Assembly: GCF_000158095.2 (NCBI RefSeq)
Contig: NZ_CM011002.1
Coordinates: 4,134,703-4,198,702, forward strand
Direction: 5' to 3'
Length of the DNA stretch: 64,000 bases
Source of the DNA: Roseibium alexandrii DFL-11
GTDB lineage: Bacteria; Pseudomonadota; Alphaproteobacteria; Rhizobiales; Stappiaceae
Shown: piece after piece, positions 50,226 through 60,526 of the stretch
How positions within the stretch are numbered: position 1 is the first letter of the stretch
Layout: every line of letters begins with the position of its first letter
Position numbers and translations under genes: made by a program
Notes under the pieces: generated by a model
Seen by the model: the letters and a program-made list of their open reading frames with translations, nothing else
Told to the model about the DNA's origin: nothing
The model's database searches: none

Positions 50226-52808
50226 TCAGAGGTTTCTAAGAACCGGTGCAGGTTTTTCCCCGAGAACGCGCCATGTTCCGATCAGACCGAACCCGACGGT
50301 TAGCACAAGCGCAATCAGGGCTGCACTGAACGCTGTGACTGGCAGCAGCGTAAAGGTTCCGCCCATGATCGCAGTGATGACATACCAGGCTGCGATACCG
50401 CCCGCCAAAACGGCAAACACTGCCGTAACCAGGCCAAGGATCGCATATTCAAGGCCATAGGCCAGGATCAGCCGTGTTCGTGTGGCGCCAATGGTCTTCA
50501 GGATGACGGCGTCATAGATACGGCTGCGATGCCCGGCGGCCAGCGCGCCTGCCAGCACAAGTATGCTGGCAATCAGAGTGATGGAGGAGGCGCCGCGGAT
50601 CGCCCATGCGAGCTGAGCCACGATATTGTTCACCTGAGAGATCGCATCTTTCACGCGGACGCTGGTGACGGTCGGGAAGCTGCCGGAGACGGTCTTCAAC
50701 AAGGCCAGCTCGGTGTCCACGGGGACGGTGTCATCCCAGCCAAGGGTCATCAGATGCGCATGCGGTGCACCGGCAAATGTGTTGGGCGAGAACACCATGA
50801 CAAAGTTGATTCCAAGCGACTGCCATTCCACGTCCCGCGTATTTGCGATCTCTGCGGAGATTTCGCGGCCAAGAACGTTCACCGAAACGGTGTCGCCGAT
50901 TTTGAGGCCGAGGTCCGTTGCAGCTTCCGCATCAAAGGACACCAGCGGGGGGCCGGAATAATCCTGCGGCCACCAGTCGCCGGTCGCCAGTTCCGACTTC
51001 GGCGGAAGCGCAGCCTCGTAAGTGATGCCGCGGTCGCCGCGCAAAACCCAGTCGGACCCTTCTTGTGCCGGCACGAAATCATCGCTGCTGATGCCGTTGA
51101 GGCTGACAATCCGACCGCGCAACATCGGCACACTTTGAAGATCCGCGTTTGGCGCTTCTTCGCGCAAGAGGGTTTCAAACGCGTCGCGCTCGTGGCTTTG
51201 AATGTCGACAAAGAAGAAACTCGGCGCCTCTCCGGCGATGGTCGCGGTGAGCTCCCGGCGGAGGTTTCCATCAATCAGCGTCAGCGCGACCAGCAAGGAG
51301 AGGCCCAATCCGAGAGATAGAACGACGGATGGTGTCAGGGCACCAGGACGGTGAATGTTCGCGATTGCCAGCCGCAGCTCGGTGGAGCGGACCGGAGGCA
51401 GGCGTTTGGCGAGCCACATGATGATCCGTGCCACCACCACCAAAAGCACAAAAGCTCCGGCAGACGCTGCGATATAGATCGTGGCGATCCGCTTGTCATA
51501 GGCCAGCAAGATGGCGATGGACGCAAGGATGACAACTGTGAGAGTCGTGGCGAACAGATAGCGTTTGCGGGGCCATTTTGAGCCCGCGGCAACAATATCG
51601 CGGAACAGGGCGGTCGGTGGAACATCATGAGCCCGGCCAAGCGGCCAAAGCGCAAAAGCCAGCGCGGTCAAGAGGCCGTATACGAGGCCCAGGCCCAGTT
51701 CGCTTGGATAGATGCCGACCGCAAGTTTGACCGGAAGTACGTTTGAAAGTGCAGCACCAGCGGCAAACGGGATCATTGCTCCAATGACCAACCCGATTCC
51801 AATCCCGATCAGGGCAAGCGCCAGCATCTGAACCAGATAGATCTGGAAGACGAACCCGCCTGTTGCGCCCAGGCACTTGAAGCTTGCAATGACTTCCCGT
51901 TTTGTTTCCAGGAACGCCCGGACAGCATTGGCAACGCCAACGCCGCCGACGACAAGAGCTGTAAGACCAACAAGCGTCAGAAACTGCGCAAACCGGTCGA
52001 TGCTGCGCTGCAGGCCGGGAGATGCGTTGGCTCTGGAGCGCACGCGCCAGCCGGCATCGGCTTCGGTTTGCTCTGCGTCTTCCTCGATTTGTTTGAGCTC
52101 GCCGATACTCGGCGCTGGGTCCATGCGAACCCGGTAATGCCAGCGGACCAAACTGCCGGGCTGAACAAGACCAGTTGCGCCGATGGCCTCGGTGGAGATC
52201 ATCAGGCGGGGGCCGAACTCCATGCCGCCCGCGAGTTTATCGGGCTCAGTTTCAATGACGTCGGTGATTTCAACACTCGTGCGGCCAAGTTCCAGCGTAT
52301 CGCCAACCTCAACATCAAGACGGGCCAGCAGGGCCAGTTCGGCCACAGCTCCCCAGCGCCCGTTGCGCTGCGCAAGAGCATCGACAAGGTTTTGCCCCGA
52401 TTGAAGTTCGAGCGCGCCATAGAGCGGATAGACATCATCCACCGCCTTAAGCTCTACAAGCGCCTGATCGGCCGTGTCTGCGCGCCGGGCCATTGCACGC
52501 AACGTTGCAACTTCTGAGACCGCGCCGAGACTGCCGATATAGTTGCGCTCGTCCTCATTCACTTGACGATGAACCAGGCGGAAGGACAGATCGCCGCCCA
52601 AAATGGCTTGGCCTTCCTGGGAGATTCCTTCGGTCAAGGCTCTGGAAACCGAGGTCACTCCGGAGATCGCAGCAACGCCAAGCGCGATACAGGCGATGAA
52701 AATGTAAAAGCCCTTCAAGCCGCCGCGCAGTTCGCGCAAGGCAAACCGGAGGGCAAGGCGGAAGGTCTGGTTGTTGCGGCCGTGCTCGCCGGACACAAAT
52801 CCGCTCAT
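50226..52808 (-). CDS. FtsX-family ABC transporter permease (YbbP-like)
   Basis: An 860-residue permease with about ten membrane helices and two FtsX domains (around 265-385 and 735-850) separated by large periplasmic regions. The N-terminus FRLALRFALRELRGGLKGFYIFIACIALGVAAI is typical of YbbP. The gene overlaps the ATPase stop by ATGA. With YbbA and divergent tesA this is the E. coli-like ybbA-ybbP-tesA arrangement. Likely role: export or extraction of a lipid-like substrate handled by TesA; inferred. Confidence 0.92.
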   Translation of the reverse strand: MSGFVSGEHGRNNQTFRLALRFALRELRGGLKGFYIFIACIALGVAAISGVTSVSRALTEGISQEGQAILGGDLSFRLVHRQVNEDERNYIGSLGAVSEVATLRAMARRADTADQALVELKAVDDVYPLYGALELQSGQNLVDALAQRNGRWGAVAELALLARLDVEVGDTLELGRTSVEITDVIETEPDKLAGGMEFGPRLMISTEAIGATGLVQPGSLVRWHYRVRMDPAPSIGELKQIEEDAEQTEADAGWRVRSRANASPGLQRSIDRFAQFLTLVGLTALVVGGVGVANAVRAFLETKREVIASFKCLGATGGFVFQIYLVQMLALALIGIGIGLVIGAMIPFAAGAALSNVLPVKLAVGIYPSELGLGLVYGLLTALAFALWPLGRAHDVPPTALFRDIVAAGSKWPRKRYLFATTLTVVILASIAILLAYDKRIATIYIAASAGAFVLLVVVARIIMWLAKRLPPVRSTELRLAIANIHRPGALTPSVVLSLGLGLSLLVALTLIDGNLRRELTATIAGEAPSFFFVDIQSHERDAFETLLREEAPNADLQSVPMLRGRIVSLNGISSDDFVPAQEGSDWVLRGDRGITYEAALPPKSELATGDWWPQDYSGPPLVSFDAEAATDLGLKIGDTVSVNVLGREISAEIANTRDVEWQSLGINFVMVFSPNTFAGAPHAHLMTLGWDDTVPVDTELALLKTVSGSFPTVTSVRVKDAISQVNNIVAQLAWAIRGASSITLIASILVLAGALAAGHRSRIYDAVILKTIGATRTRLILAYGLEYAILGLVTAVFAVLAGGIAAWYVITAIMGGTFTLLPVTAFSAALIALVLTVGFGLIGTWRVLGEKPAPVLRNL

Positions 52809-53521
52809 GCGGTCACCTGCTCTTGCGCGGCGGCCAGGTTTTGAGTGGTTTCTTCGATTTCTCCCGAGCGCACCCGGATGACCCGGTCACATTTTTCGGC
52901 AAGGGCCGGATCGTGGGTCACAAGAACCAGTGTGGTTTTGCGGTCGCGTTGAGCCGAGAACATCAGATCGACGATCTGCGCGCCGGTGCTGTCGTCCAGG
53001 TTCCCTGTCGGTTCGTCTGCGATCAGGATTTCCGGCTCCACGACGAGCGCGCGCGCAACGGCGACCCGCTGTTGCTCTCCGCCGGACATCTGCGCCGGAT
53101 AGTGGTGCAGGCGTTTTCCAAGACCAACGGCCTCTAGCTCTGCCTGGGCTTTCTTGAAGGCGTCCGCATCGCCGGCAAGTTCGAGCGGCACTGCGACGTT
53201 TTCCAGCGCCGTCATGTTCGGGACAAGGTGAAACGACTGAAAGATAATGCCCACATTCCGGCCCCTGAAGAGGGCCAGCTGGTCTTCCGATAGTCCGCCG
53301 AGTTCTGATCCGGCAACGACAACGGATCCCTCATCGGCGCGTTCCAGTCCGGCCATCACCATGAGGAGGGTCGATTTACCCGAGCCGGATGGTCCGACCA
53401 GGCCAACGGATGTGCTTTTTCCGATCACCAGATCAATGCCCTTCAAGATGTGAACCTGTCCGGCCCCTTCTCCCAGGGTCAAGTGGACATTTTTCAGGGC
53501 AATGGCTGGTATCGTCGTCAT
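52805..53521 (-). CDS. ABC transporter ATP-binding protein (YbbA-like)
   Basis: A 238-residue ATPase of the LolD/MacB group. Walker [13 protein letters not shown], signature [14 protein letters not shown], Walker [13 protein letters not shown] and the H-loop VLVTHDP are intact. It overlaps the permease gene and is divergent from tesA, which is the conserved layout of this family. Confidence 0.94.
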   Translation of the reverse strand: MTTIPAIALKNVHLTLGEGAGQVHILKGIDLVIGKSTSVGLVGPSGSGKSTLLMVMAGLERADEGSVVVAGSELGGLSEDQLALFRGRNVGIIFQSFHLVPNMTALENVAVPLELAGDADAFKKAQAELEAVGLGKRLHHYPAQMSGGEQQRVAVARALVVEPEILIADEPTGNLDDSTGAQIVDLMFSAQRDRKTTLVLVTHDPALAEKCDRVIRVRSGEIEETTQNLAAAQEQVTA

Positions 53522-53644
53522 CTTTGGGCCTTTATAACGGTCATATGTTGGCCGTTATGGCCATCACATGCCCTCGACAAGTGGTCACTTTGCGACCATA
53601 TGGGCCTGTTGTGCCATGTCTTCCAGTCAGGAAAGTGTATTAGA

Positions 53645-54274
53645 GTGTATCGTTTCTTTCTGTTTTTGATGCTGCCTCTGTTGTGGTTAGGAACCAGCAC
53701 TGCAAATGCCGCTGATTTAAAGCTCGTTGTGCTGGGAGACAGTTTGTCGGCCGGATATCAACTGCAGGCTGGGGAAGGCTTTCCGGAACAGCTGCAAAAA
53801 GCGCTAGATGCACGGGGGCATTCGGTAGAAGTGGTCAACGCTGGTGTTTCCGGTGACACTTCCTCTAGTGGACTGTCCAGGCTCGACTGGTCTGTAGGAA
53901 CAGACGCTGACGCTATCATCGTTGAGCTTGGAGCCAATGATGCCTTGCGCGGCATTCAGCCGGACCTGACACGGAACAACCTCACACAAATCGTGAAACG
54001 CTTGGCCGAGAGGGACATTGCGGTGCTGGTTGCAGGCATGCTCGCCCCGCGCAACCTCGGTGAGGACTATGCTGCATCCTTCGATCCGATCTACAAAGAC
54101 ATCGCCGAGGCGCATGGCGCGTTGCTCTATCCCTTCTTTCTGGAAGGTGTTGCGCTGAACCCGGATCTCAATCTCGCCGATGGCATTCACCCGAATGCGG
54201 AAGGCGTTGGCGTTATTGTTGAAAACATTCTGCCGACGGTCGAAGAGTTGCTGTCACAAGCCTCCAAGAAGTAG
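53645..54274 (+). CDS. tesA: Periplasmic GDSL esterase/thioesterase TesA
   Basis: SGNH hydrolase acting on acyl-CoA, lysophospholipids and aryl esters. Block I GDSLSAGYQLQAGEGFPEQL, block III GANDALRG and block V DGIHPNAEG supply Ser, Asn, Asp and His. GTG 53645, after AGGAAAG, starts a signal peptide (VYRFFLFLMLPLLWL ending TANAAD); longer in-frame starts are unlikely. Length 209 matches TesA. Divergent from ybbA. Confidence 0.9.
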   Translation: MYRFFLFLMLPLLWLGTSTANAADLKLVVLGDSLSAGYQLQAGEGFPEQLQKALDARGHSVEVVNAGVSGDTSSSGLSRLDWSVGTDADAIIVELGANDALRGIQPDLTRNNLTQIVKRLAERDIAVLVAGMLAPRNLGEDYAASFDPIYKDIAEAHGALLYPFFLEGVALNPDLNLADGIHPNAEGVGVIVENILPTVEELLSQASKK

Positions 54275-54332
54275 CATTCGGGCATCTCCGATCCCGCCGA
54301 ACACAAATTACCAATAAGCAAGGACATCCCTC

Positions 54333-55385
54333 ATGGAACTGCGCACGCTTGGCCGCACGGATATAAAGGTCAGCGCATTGTGCCTTGGCACAATGACCTA
54401 TGGCGAACAAAACACGGAAGCCGAAGGTCATGCTCAAATGGACTATGCCCTGGAGAAGGGGGTCAATTTTTTTGATACAGCCGAGCTCTATGCAATTCCG
54501 CCGAAAAAGGAAACTCAAGGGCGGACGGAACGCATCATCGGCACATGGTTTCAAAAAACCGGCAACCGGGACAAGGTTGTGTTGGCGACCAAGGTTGTCG
54601 GCCGAACCGGCATGGATTGGTTCCGCGAGCACGGGAACGGTGCCAGCCTGACACGTGCGGAAATCGAATTTGCGGTCGACCGAAGCCTGAAAAACCTCCA
54701 GACCGACTATATCGACCTTTACCAGATCCATTGGCCGGATCGGAACATGAGCAACTTCGGCGCCAATCCGACGCGCTGGGCTCCGCCGGAGCTTCATGAA
54801 GACGAGAACAGCATCGAAAGTACGCTGGAAGTGATGGCGGACCTGGTGAAAAGCGGCAAGGTTCGCCACATCGGGATCTCCAACGAAAGCTCCTGGGGCA
54901 CCATGCGTTATGTGACGGCGTCCGAGCATCTTGGTTTGCCTCGGGTTGCCTCGATCCAGAACACCTACAATCTGGTCAACCGTACTTTCGAAACCGGATT
55001 GGCAGAGATTGCCCAACGCGAGAATGTCGGCTTGCTGGGATACTCCGCGCTCGCGCAGGGCTATCTGTCAGGCAAGTACAGGAACGGCGCATTGCCGGCC
55101 GGCTCCCGCAAAGTGCTGTTTGACCGCCTCCAACGCTATGAGCATCCGCGGTCGATCGAAGCCTATGACGCCTATTTCAGTCTTGCTGATGAAGCCGGAC
55201 TCGATCCGGCGCAAATGGCCATTGCCTTTGCCAAGTCCCGTGACTTTATGACGTCCGTCATTCTTGGGGCAACGCGCATGGATCAGCTGGAGAATGACAT
55301 TGCTGCGGCCGATGTGACGTTAAGCAGCGATGTTCTTGAGAAGATCGACACGATTCATCAGGATTTCGGCAACACCGCGCCGTAA
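54333..55385 (+). CDS. Aldo/keto reductase (Tas-like)
   Basis: A 350-residue NADPH-dependent oxidoreductase of the AKR superfamily, close in length to E. coli Tas. Catalytic residues: Asp and Tyr in NFFDTAELYAIPPK, Lys in VVLATKVVG and His in YQIHWPDRN; the C-terminal NADP site includes SRDFMTSVILGATRMDQLENDI. ATG 54333 is preceded by AAGGA. The substrate is unknown. A strong hairpin follows. Confidence 0.93.
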   Translation: MELRTLGRTDIKVSALCLGTMTYGEQNTEAEGHAQMDYALEKGVNFFDTAELYAIPPKKETQGRTERIIGTWFQKTGNRDKVVLATKVVGRTGMDWFREHGNGASLTRAEIEFAVDRSLKNLQTDYIDLYQIHWPDRNMSNFGANPTRWAPPELHEDENSIESTLEVMADLVKSGKVRHIGISNESSWGTMRYVTASEHLGLPRVASIQNTYNLVNRTFETGLAEIAQRENVGLLGYSALAQGYLSGKYRNGALPAGSRKVLFDRLQRYEHPRSIEAYDAYFSLADEAGLDPAQMAIAFAKSRDFMTSVILGATRMDQLENDIAAADVTLSSDVLEKIDTIHQDFGNTAP

Positions 55386-55427
55386 CTGACCGTCGCGGTT
55401 TCAAAAGAATCAAACCACGGTCTCCCC

Positions 55428-55459
55428 TTCGAGCCGGGCAAGGAATTGCCCGGCTCGAA
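55428..55459. terminator. Strong stem-loop after the aldo/keto reductase
   Basis: TTCGAGCCGGGCAA and TTGCCCGGCTCGAA form a perfect 14-bp stem with a GGAA loop. No T-run; still the probable transcription end of this gene. Confidence 0.7.
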
Positions 55460-55571
55460 ATCTCTCTCCACACAAAAACTGCATTGTCTTCAAAGTGTTG
55501 GTTTTTTGTCTTGCCAATTTCATCAAGTTGATTCCTGATGGGGACATCAGCGTTTGGCGGAGGGAACACCC

Positions 55572-56108
55572 ATGCCGCGGCTTTTTACAGGCCTTGAGAT
55601 TCCGTCTGAGACGGCCCTCATGTTGTCCATGCTCCGGGGAGGCCTTCGGGGTGCCCGCTGGATCGATCCGGAAAACTATCACATCACATTGCGTTTCATC
55701 GGGGATATCGATGACCGCACGGCTGACGAAGTGGTTGATGCACTTGACCGGATCCGCCGCGATCCCCTTGAGATCAGGCTTGACGGTCTCGGGTCTTTTG
55801 GCAACGGCAAGCCTCACGCGGTCTGGGCCGGAGTACAGCTGACATCGGCTCTGTCTGAGCTTCAAAGCGAACAAGAGCGCATTCTGCAACGGCTTCACTT
55901 GCCGGCAGAGCGGCGCAAGTATGTGCCCCATGTTACTCTGGCCCGCTGTAAAACATCCAATAATGAAGATGTTGCCAAGTGGTTGTGTGAACGCGGTAAC
56001 TTTCAGGCACCGCCATTTATTGCAGGCCGGTTCGTCTTGTTCTCTGCAAAATCAAGTGTTGGTGGTGGGCCATACTTGGTGGAAGAAGCTTACCCACTGG
56101 CAGCTTGA
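55572..56108 (+). CDS. thpR: RNA 2',3'-cyclic phosphodiesterase ThpR
   Basis: A 178-residue 2H phosphoesterase acting on 2',3'-cyclic phosphate RNA ends (formerly 2'-5' RNA ligase, LigT). The two HxTx motifs are HITL and HVTL. ATG 55572 follows GGAGGG; a TTG six codons upstream is unlikely. Standard length. The LFTGLEIPSETA start is typical. Confidence 0.94.
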   Translation: MPRLFTGLEIPSETALMLSMLRGGLRGARWIDPENYHITLRFIGDIDDRTADEVVDALDRIRRDPLEIRLDGLGSFGNGKPHAVWAGVQLTSALSELQSEQERILQRLHLPAERRKYVPHVTLARCKTSNNEDVAKWLCERGNFQAPPFIAGRFVLFSAKSSVGGGPYLVEEAYPLAA

Positions 56109-56472
56109 GTGTTTCGCGAAGTTACGATCTGCGGGTTTGCGGATCGGATGTCCAGCGGAAGCGCAAGATTTTGCCTCGACCCTGTGAGATCGCGTCAGTG
56201 ACGAAGCTTCCGTGGACGCGAATTGTGACCGTCAGACATTTTCCGCTGAGTTTTTGATTGATAATTCGGAAATTGGTTTGCTGGCTTAGTATTTAACCGT
56301 ATTCATCATCTTTTGGTTGTAGTTTGAAAAAAAATTCAATCGGAATACATTCAAATTTCCAGTTTTCAGAGATCAGTCGTAAAGGAAAATTAATTCGTTT
56401 TGCTTCTTCTGTACTTACCTTTCGTGAGTTGTGTAATGCATCTTACGGTAATAAAAAAGAGCCTGTGCAATC
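56109..56472. other. Upstream region of the chemoreceptor gene
   Basis: AT-rich from 56240 onward; no ORF or RNA gene recognised. Presumed promoter of the chemoreceptor. Confidence 0.5.
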
Positions 56473-58437
56473 ATGAAGTCAATCACCAATCTCTCGATCG
56501 CCGCGCGAGTGGGCAGTCTATCGGCCATCACCGTTGTTGCAATCGTTCTGCTGTTTTTTGTCGCCCGGCATAGCCAGGAGCTTGTCAGCACTGAAAATGA
56601 TCGCCTCGCTGAATACTCCCAGATGGACTATTACGTGTCCCAGGTGCTGGCGAAGGCGCAAGACATGCGGCGGTTGGAAAAGGACTTTCTGCTGACGAAG
56701 GATGAAACGCTTACAGCCACCTATGAGGAGCGGTATGGCGAAGCTGTTGAATTCCTGAAGCTCACCGCAGAGAAACCGGAAGCTGCCGATCAGATACCAT
56801 TGATTGAAGGCCTGAAAAACACATTGGCACTGCATAAGGCGGAATTCGACGGGATCGTTGCCCATTCGACAGAAATGGGCTTGGACGAAACGCTCGGTTT
56901 AAAAGGCGAACTGCGGTCTGCCGTGCAAAAAGTTGAAGAGCGTCTAAAAGCAGCGAACCTCGATGCACTGACCGTCAAGATGTTGATGATGCGCCGCCAC
57001 GAAAAGGACTTCATGCTGCGTGGCGCCGACAAATACATTGGCCGGATCGATGACCGGCGCAGTGAATTTGCAGATATGCTTCCCAACAGCGGTTTGCCGG
57101 ATGCAGAGCAAAAAGAAATCAGTGCGCTTCTTGACACATACCAGGCGGCTTTCAAAAAATTCGCAGAAAAAGCACAATTCATCGACGCACAAGTCGCAGC
57201 CGCGGACGAGACATTCGCGAAGATTATGCCGGATTGGGCAAAGCTGTCCGAAGCGGCCTATCTTGGCAAACAGGCCGCAAGTGCCGGTCTCGAATCTGCC
57301 CGCAGTTTTTCGAACAATCTCTTCCTTGTGATCGGGTCGATCAGTTTGATCCTGGCGATTGGTCTTGGTTGGCTGATCGGTCGTAGCATCACGCGCCCGA
57401 TCAACGATCTGACTGAAGTCATGGAAGAACTGGCGGGCGGCAACAATGACGTGACCGTCGCGTATGCGGATCGCAGCAACGAAATCGGCAGCATCGCCCG
57501 TGCCGTGGAAGTCTTCCGCGCAAACGCTATCCGGACCCAAGAGCTTGAACAAGAGCAACAGGATCGCACAGCCCGGTCTGAGGAAGAAAAACGCGCGTTC
57601 ATGGAGAACCTGGCAAGCCAGTTCGAAGCTTCAGTCGGTGCCATCGTGGAGCGTGTTTCCAGCACGGCGGCCAATCTGGATCAGAGCGCTCAGACCATGG
57701 CGCGTGTTTCGGAAAACACCAGCGAACGTGCCGAAGTCGCTGCATCTGCATCTGCCCAGACCACGGAAAATGTCTCTGTCGTTGCATCCGCTGCCGAGGA
57801 AATGACCGCGTCAATCAGCGAGATTAATCAGCAGATAATCCGAGCGTCTGCGGCGTCGAAGAGCGCTGCGCAGGACGTGTCGGGGACTGCCGCTCAGATG
57901 GAATCTCTGGCCAATATGGCCGACCGCATCGGTGAAGTCGTTTCGATGATTTCAGATATTGCCGAACAGACCAACCTCCTTGCACTCAACGCAACGATCG
58001 AGTCGGCCCGTGCCGGTGAAGCCGGGAAGGGTTTCGCGGTTGTTGCAAGTGAAGTGAAGGCGCTTGCCAACGAAACGGCCAAGGCTACGGAAAACATCTC
58101 GCAGCTTGTGACTGAAATCCAGCTGGAAACGAAAACCGCAGTAGGGTCGATCGCCAAGATCGGGGACGTCATGCGCGATCTCGACCAGTCTTCGACCGCG
58201 ATCGCTTCCGCCATGGAAGAGCAGGGCGCAACGACCCAAAGCGTAGCTGAAAACGTAGCCCAGGCCGCGAATGGTACCCGGGATGTTTCGGACAGCATCA
58301 AGGTTGTGAAGGACGCATCGGTGGAATCGAGCGACGCCACGCATGCGGTGCAGTCCAGCATCAATGACCTGACCGAACAGTCCAATCTGCTGCGCGATGA
58401 AGTGAATCGCTTCCTCGGCCAGATCCGGGCGGCTTAA
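56473..58437 (+). CDS. Methyl-accepting chemotaxis protein with HBM-like sensor
   Basis: A 654-residue chemoreceptor. Membrane helix 1 (about 15-33) and helix 2 (about 283-303) frame a 250-residue all-helical periplasmic sensor that contains the helical bimodular type marks ([15 protein letters not shown] and [20 protein letters not shown], one in each half). HAMP follows (about 305-360, [15 protein letters not shown]) and then the signalling domain with the hairpin tip [28 protein letters not shown] split over [18 protein letters not shown] and [18 protein letters not shown]. No methyltransferase genes are nearby. HBM sensors often bind small organic acids; the ligand is unknown. Confidence 0.92.
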   Translation: MKSITNLSIAARVGSLSAITVVAIVLLFFVARHSQELVSTENDRLAEYSQMDYYVSQVLAKAQDMRRLEKDFLLTKDETLTATYEERYGEAVEFLKLTAEKPEAADQIPLIEGLKNTLALHKAEFDGIVAHSTEMGLDETLGLKGELRSAVQKVEERLKAANLDALTVKMLMMRRHEKDFMLRGADKYIGRIDDRRSEFADMLPNSGLPDAEQKEISALLDTYQAAFKKFAEKAQFIDAQVAAADETFAKIMPDWAKLSEAAYLGKQAASAGLESARSFSNNLFLVIGSISLILAIGLGWLIGRSITRPINDLTEVMEELAGGNNDVTVAYADRSNEIGSIARAVEVFRANAIRTQELEQEQQDRTARSEEEKRAFMENLASQFEASVGAIVERVSSTAANLDQSAQTMARVSENTSERAEVAASASAQTTENVSVVASAAEEMTASISEINQQIIRASAASKSAAQDVSGTAAQMESLANMADRIGEVVSMISDIAEQTNLLALNATIESARAGEAGKGFAVVASEVKALANETAKATENISQLVTEIQLETKTAVGSIAKIGDVMRDLDQSSTAIASAMEEQGATTQSVAENVAQAANGTRDVSDSIKVVKDASVESSDATHAVQSSINDLTEQSNLLRDEVNRFLGQIRAA

Positions 58438-58446
58438 ACGGTACGA

Positions 58447-59619
58447 TCAAGAATCCAGCAGCTTGGCATAAACGTCGAGCGTCTTGGCGCACATTGTTTC
58501 AACGGTAAAATTCCGGCTCGCATGGGTCAGGCCTCGGCCTGTCAGTGCGAGCCGGTCTTCTGCTGATAGTGCAAGCGCAGTCTTGATCGCCGAGGCCAGT
58601 GCATCGCTGTCACCAGGCGGGACGCGCCAACCAGTACGATCTCCTTCAGAAACATCGGGCGGTGCCAGCACGGTTTCGGGCACGGCGCCAAGGTCAGAAA
58701 CGATGACTGGAACACGGGCAGCTTGTGCTTCAACAGCGGCCCGGCCGAAGGCCTCTGGTTCGATCGAGGCAACAACGGCCAGATCCGATAGTGCCATGGC
58801 CGCCGGCACGTCTGCGCAATGGCCGACCAGCCTGACCTGATCCTGCAGGTTCCAATCGGCAATCAACTGCTTCAACTCAGCCACATATCCGTCCCGGCCT
58901 TGAGCGTCGCCGGCAAGAATGGCAATCGGTGCCGTTGGCCCCGAGGCCTTCAGCGTGCTCATAGCCTGGATCAAAACCTTCTGGCCTTTCCAGCTCGTGA
59001 GGCGGGCCATGTTCATTACGATCGGGCGGCCTGTGGGAACGCCCCAACTGTCTTTCAGGGCCTGCCGGCGCAAGGCACTGACATTCTCCGGTGCGAGACC
59101 TTTCAAATCGGAGCCGCGATGGATCACGGTGATGCGGTCTTTCGCAAAGGGATGCCGGTCGGTGATGAGACCGGCAATGTATTTGGAGTTCGCAATGACG
59201 GTGTCGCCGCGGGCCATGATTGAATTGTAAAGGCCTTTGACTGCATTCGATTGGCTGTAGCTGCCATGATAGGTTGTGACGAACGGAATATGTGTCCGCC
59301 GGGCAGCGAAGAGCGCAGACCAGGCCGGAGCCCGGCTTCGGGCGTGAATGATGTCAACGTTCTGCGCGCGGATCAGATCGCTCAACAGGCCCGCATTTTT
59401 CCAAAGCGTGATCGGGTTTTTCGATTTGACCGGCAGTGTGAAATGCTGGGCGCCGATATCTTCCAACTCGCGCACCATCTGCCCGCCCTGACTTGCTACG
59501 AGTGCGGTTCCACCTGCAGCGATAAGAGCGCGGGCAATGTCGACAGTCGTGCGTTCCGCTCCCCCCGAATTCAGATCGGGGATCACTTGCAAAACGGTTG
59601 GGGCGGTGGGCAGGGACAC
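58447..59619 (-). CDS. Glycosyltransferase family 4
   Basis: A 390-residue GT-B enzyme. N-terminal LQVIPDLNSGGAERTTVDIARAL is typical of GT4, and the C-terminal sugar-nucleotide site includes SIEPEAFGRAAVEAQAARVPVI (the E-x7-E motif). Probably adds a sugar to a lipopolysaccharide or exopolysaccharide precursor. Isolated from other polysaccharide genes; divergent from the hydrolase. Confidence 0.92.
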   Translation of the reverse strand: MSLPTAPTVLQVIPDLNSGGAERTTVDIARALIAAGGTALVASQGGQMVRELEDIGAQHFTLPVKSKNPITLWKNAGLLSDLIRAQNVDIIHARSRAPAWSALFAARRTHIPFVTTYHGSYSQSNAVKGLYNSIMARGDTVIANSKYIAGLITDRHPFAKDRITVIHRGSDLKGLAPENVSALRRQALKDSWGVPTGRPIVMNMARLTSWKGQKVLIQAMSTLKASGPTAPIAILAGDAQGRDGYVAELKQLIADWNLQDQVRLVGHCADVPAAMALSDLAVVASIEPEAFGRAAVEAQAARVPVIVSDLGAVPETVLAPPDVSEGDRTGWRVPPGDSDALASAIKTALALSAEDRLALTGRGLTHASRNFTVETMCAKTLDVYAKLLDS

Positions 59620-59702
59620 CAGCAGGGCTCCGGGCGCTCTTTTAAATGACGGATGGCTGTGCCAAAGGACACCAGCAGAAGAAACTGAAAGAGAGCCATA
59701 GT

Positions 59703-60485
59703 ATGGGCGCGGCGGAACCGCAATTCATTGAGGTCGGAAAAAACGGTCAGAGGCGGAAAATCGCTGTCCGGAAAGATGCAGGAAGATCGCCTGGTCTCAT
59801 GTGGCTGCCGGGTTTCAAGTCTGACATGAGCGGAACCAAGGCCGAGGCCCTGTCTGAATTTGCTCGGGAGCGAGGGCAGGAAGCGGTTCGCTTTGACTAT
59901 TCCGGGCATGGGACTTCAGAAGGGGATTTCGAAGAGGCGTGCGTGTCCAATTGGCTTGAGGAAGCCGAGGCGGTGTTCGACACCTGCACGGGCGGCGAAA
60001 CCATCCTTGTCGGCTCGTCCATGGGTGGATGGATTGCGCTTCTCTTGGCTCTCTCACGCAAGGAAACAAGCCGGATAAAGGGTTTGATTTTGATTGCGCC
60101 GGCGACTGATTTCACAGAGGAGCTGATGTGGAAAGAGCGGTTCTCGGACGATATTCGCGCAGCGATCTTACAGCATGGACGCTGGGAGCAGCCGTCCGAA
60201 TACAGTGATGATCCTTATGTCATCACCCGCAAGTTGATCGAAGACGGGCGGTCTCATTTGCTGTTCGGCAGCTCTCTTCATGTCGGAGTGCCGATAACCA
60301 TTCTGCAAGGCGCGTTGGACCCGGATGTTCCGCTGGGACACGCGGAACGGCTCGTGCAAGCCCTGCCGCAGGATGACGTTACATTTACGGTCGTGCCGGA
60401 CGGTGATCACCGTTTGTCGCGGCCAGAAGATATCGAGCTGTTGATCCGTTCTGCCGGCTCCATGATTGAGGCCGTGTCCTCTTAG
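59703..60485 (+). CDS. Alpha/beta hydrolase
   Basis: A 260-residue serine hydrolase. The nucleophile elbow VGSSMGGWIALL, the oxyanion-type GFKSDMSGTKAEAL and the late QGALDPDVPLGHAE and PDGDHRLSRPED give Ser, Asp and His. ATG 59703 is used; the upstream frame lacks coding character. Resembles uncharacterised alpha/beta hydrolases such as ABHD10-like esterases. Confidence 0.88.
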   Translation: MGAAEPQFIEVGKNGQRRKIAVRKDAGRSPGLMWLPGFKSDMSGTKAEALSEFARERGQEAVRFDYSGHGTSEGDFEEACVSNWLEEAEAVFDTCTGGETILVGSSMGGWIALLLALSRKETSRIKGLILIAPATDFTEELMWKERFSDDIRAAILQHGRWEQPSEYSDDPYVITRKLIEDGRSHLLFGSSLHVGVPITILQGALDPDVPLGHAERLVQALPQDDVTFTVVPDGDHRLSRPEDIELLIRSAGSMIEAVSS

Positions 60486-60526
60486 AGGCATTCGGCAAGC
60501 GTCCCGCGTGTTCAGAATGGCAGCGC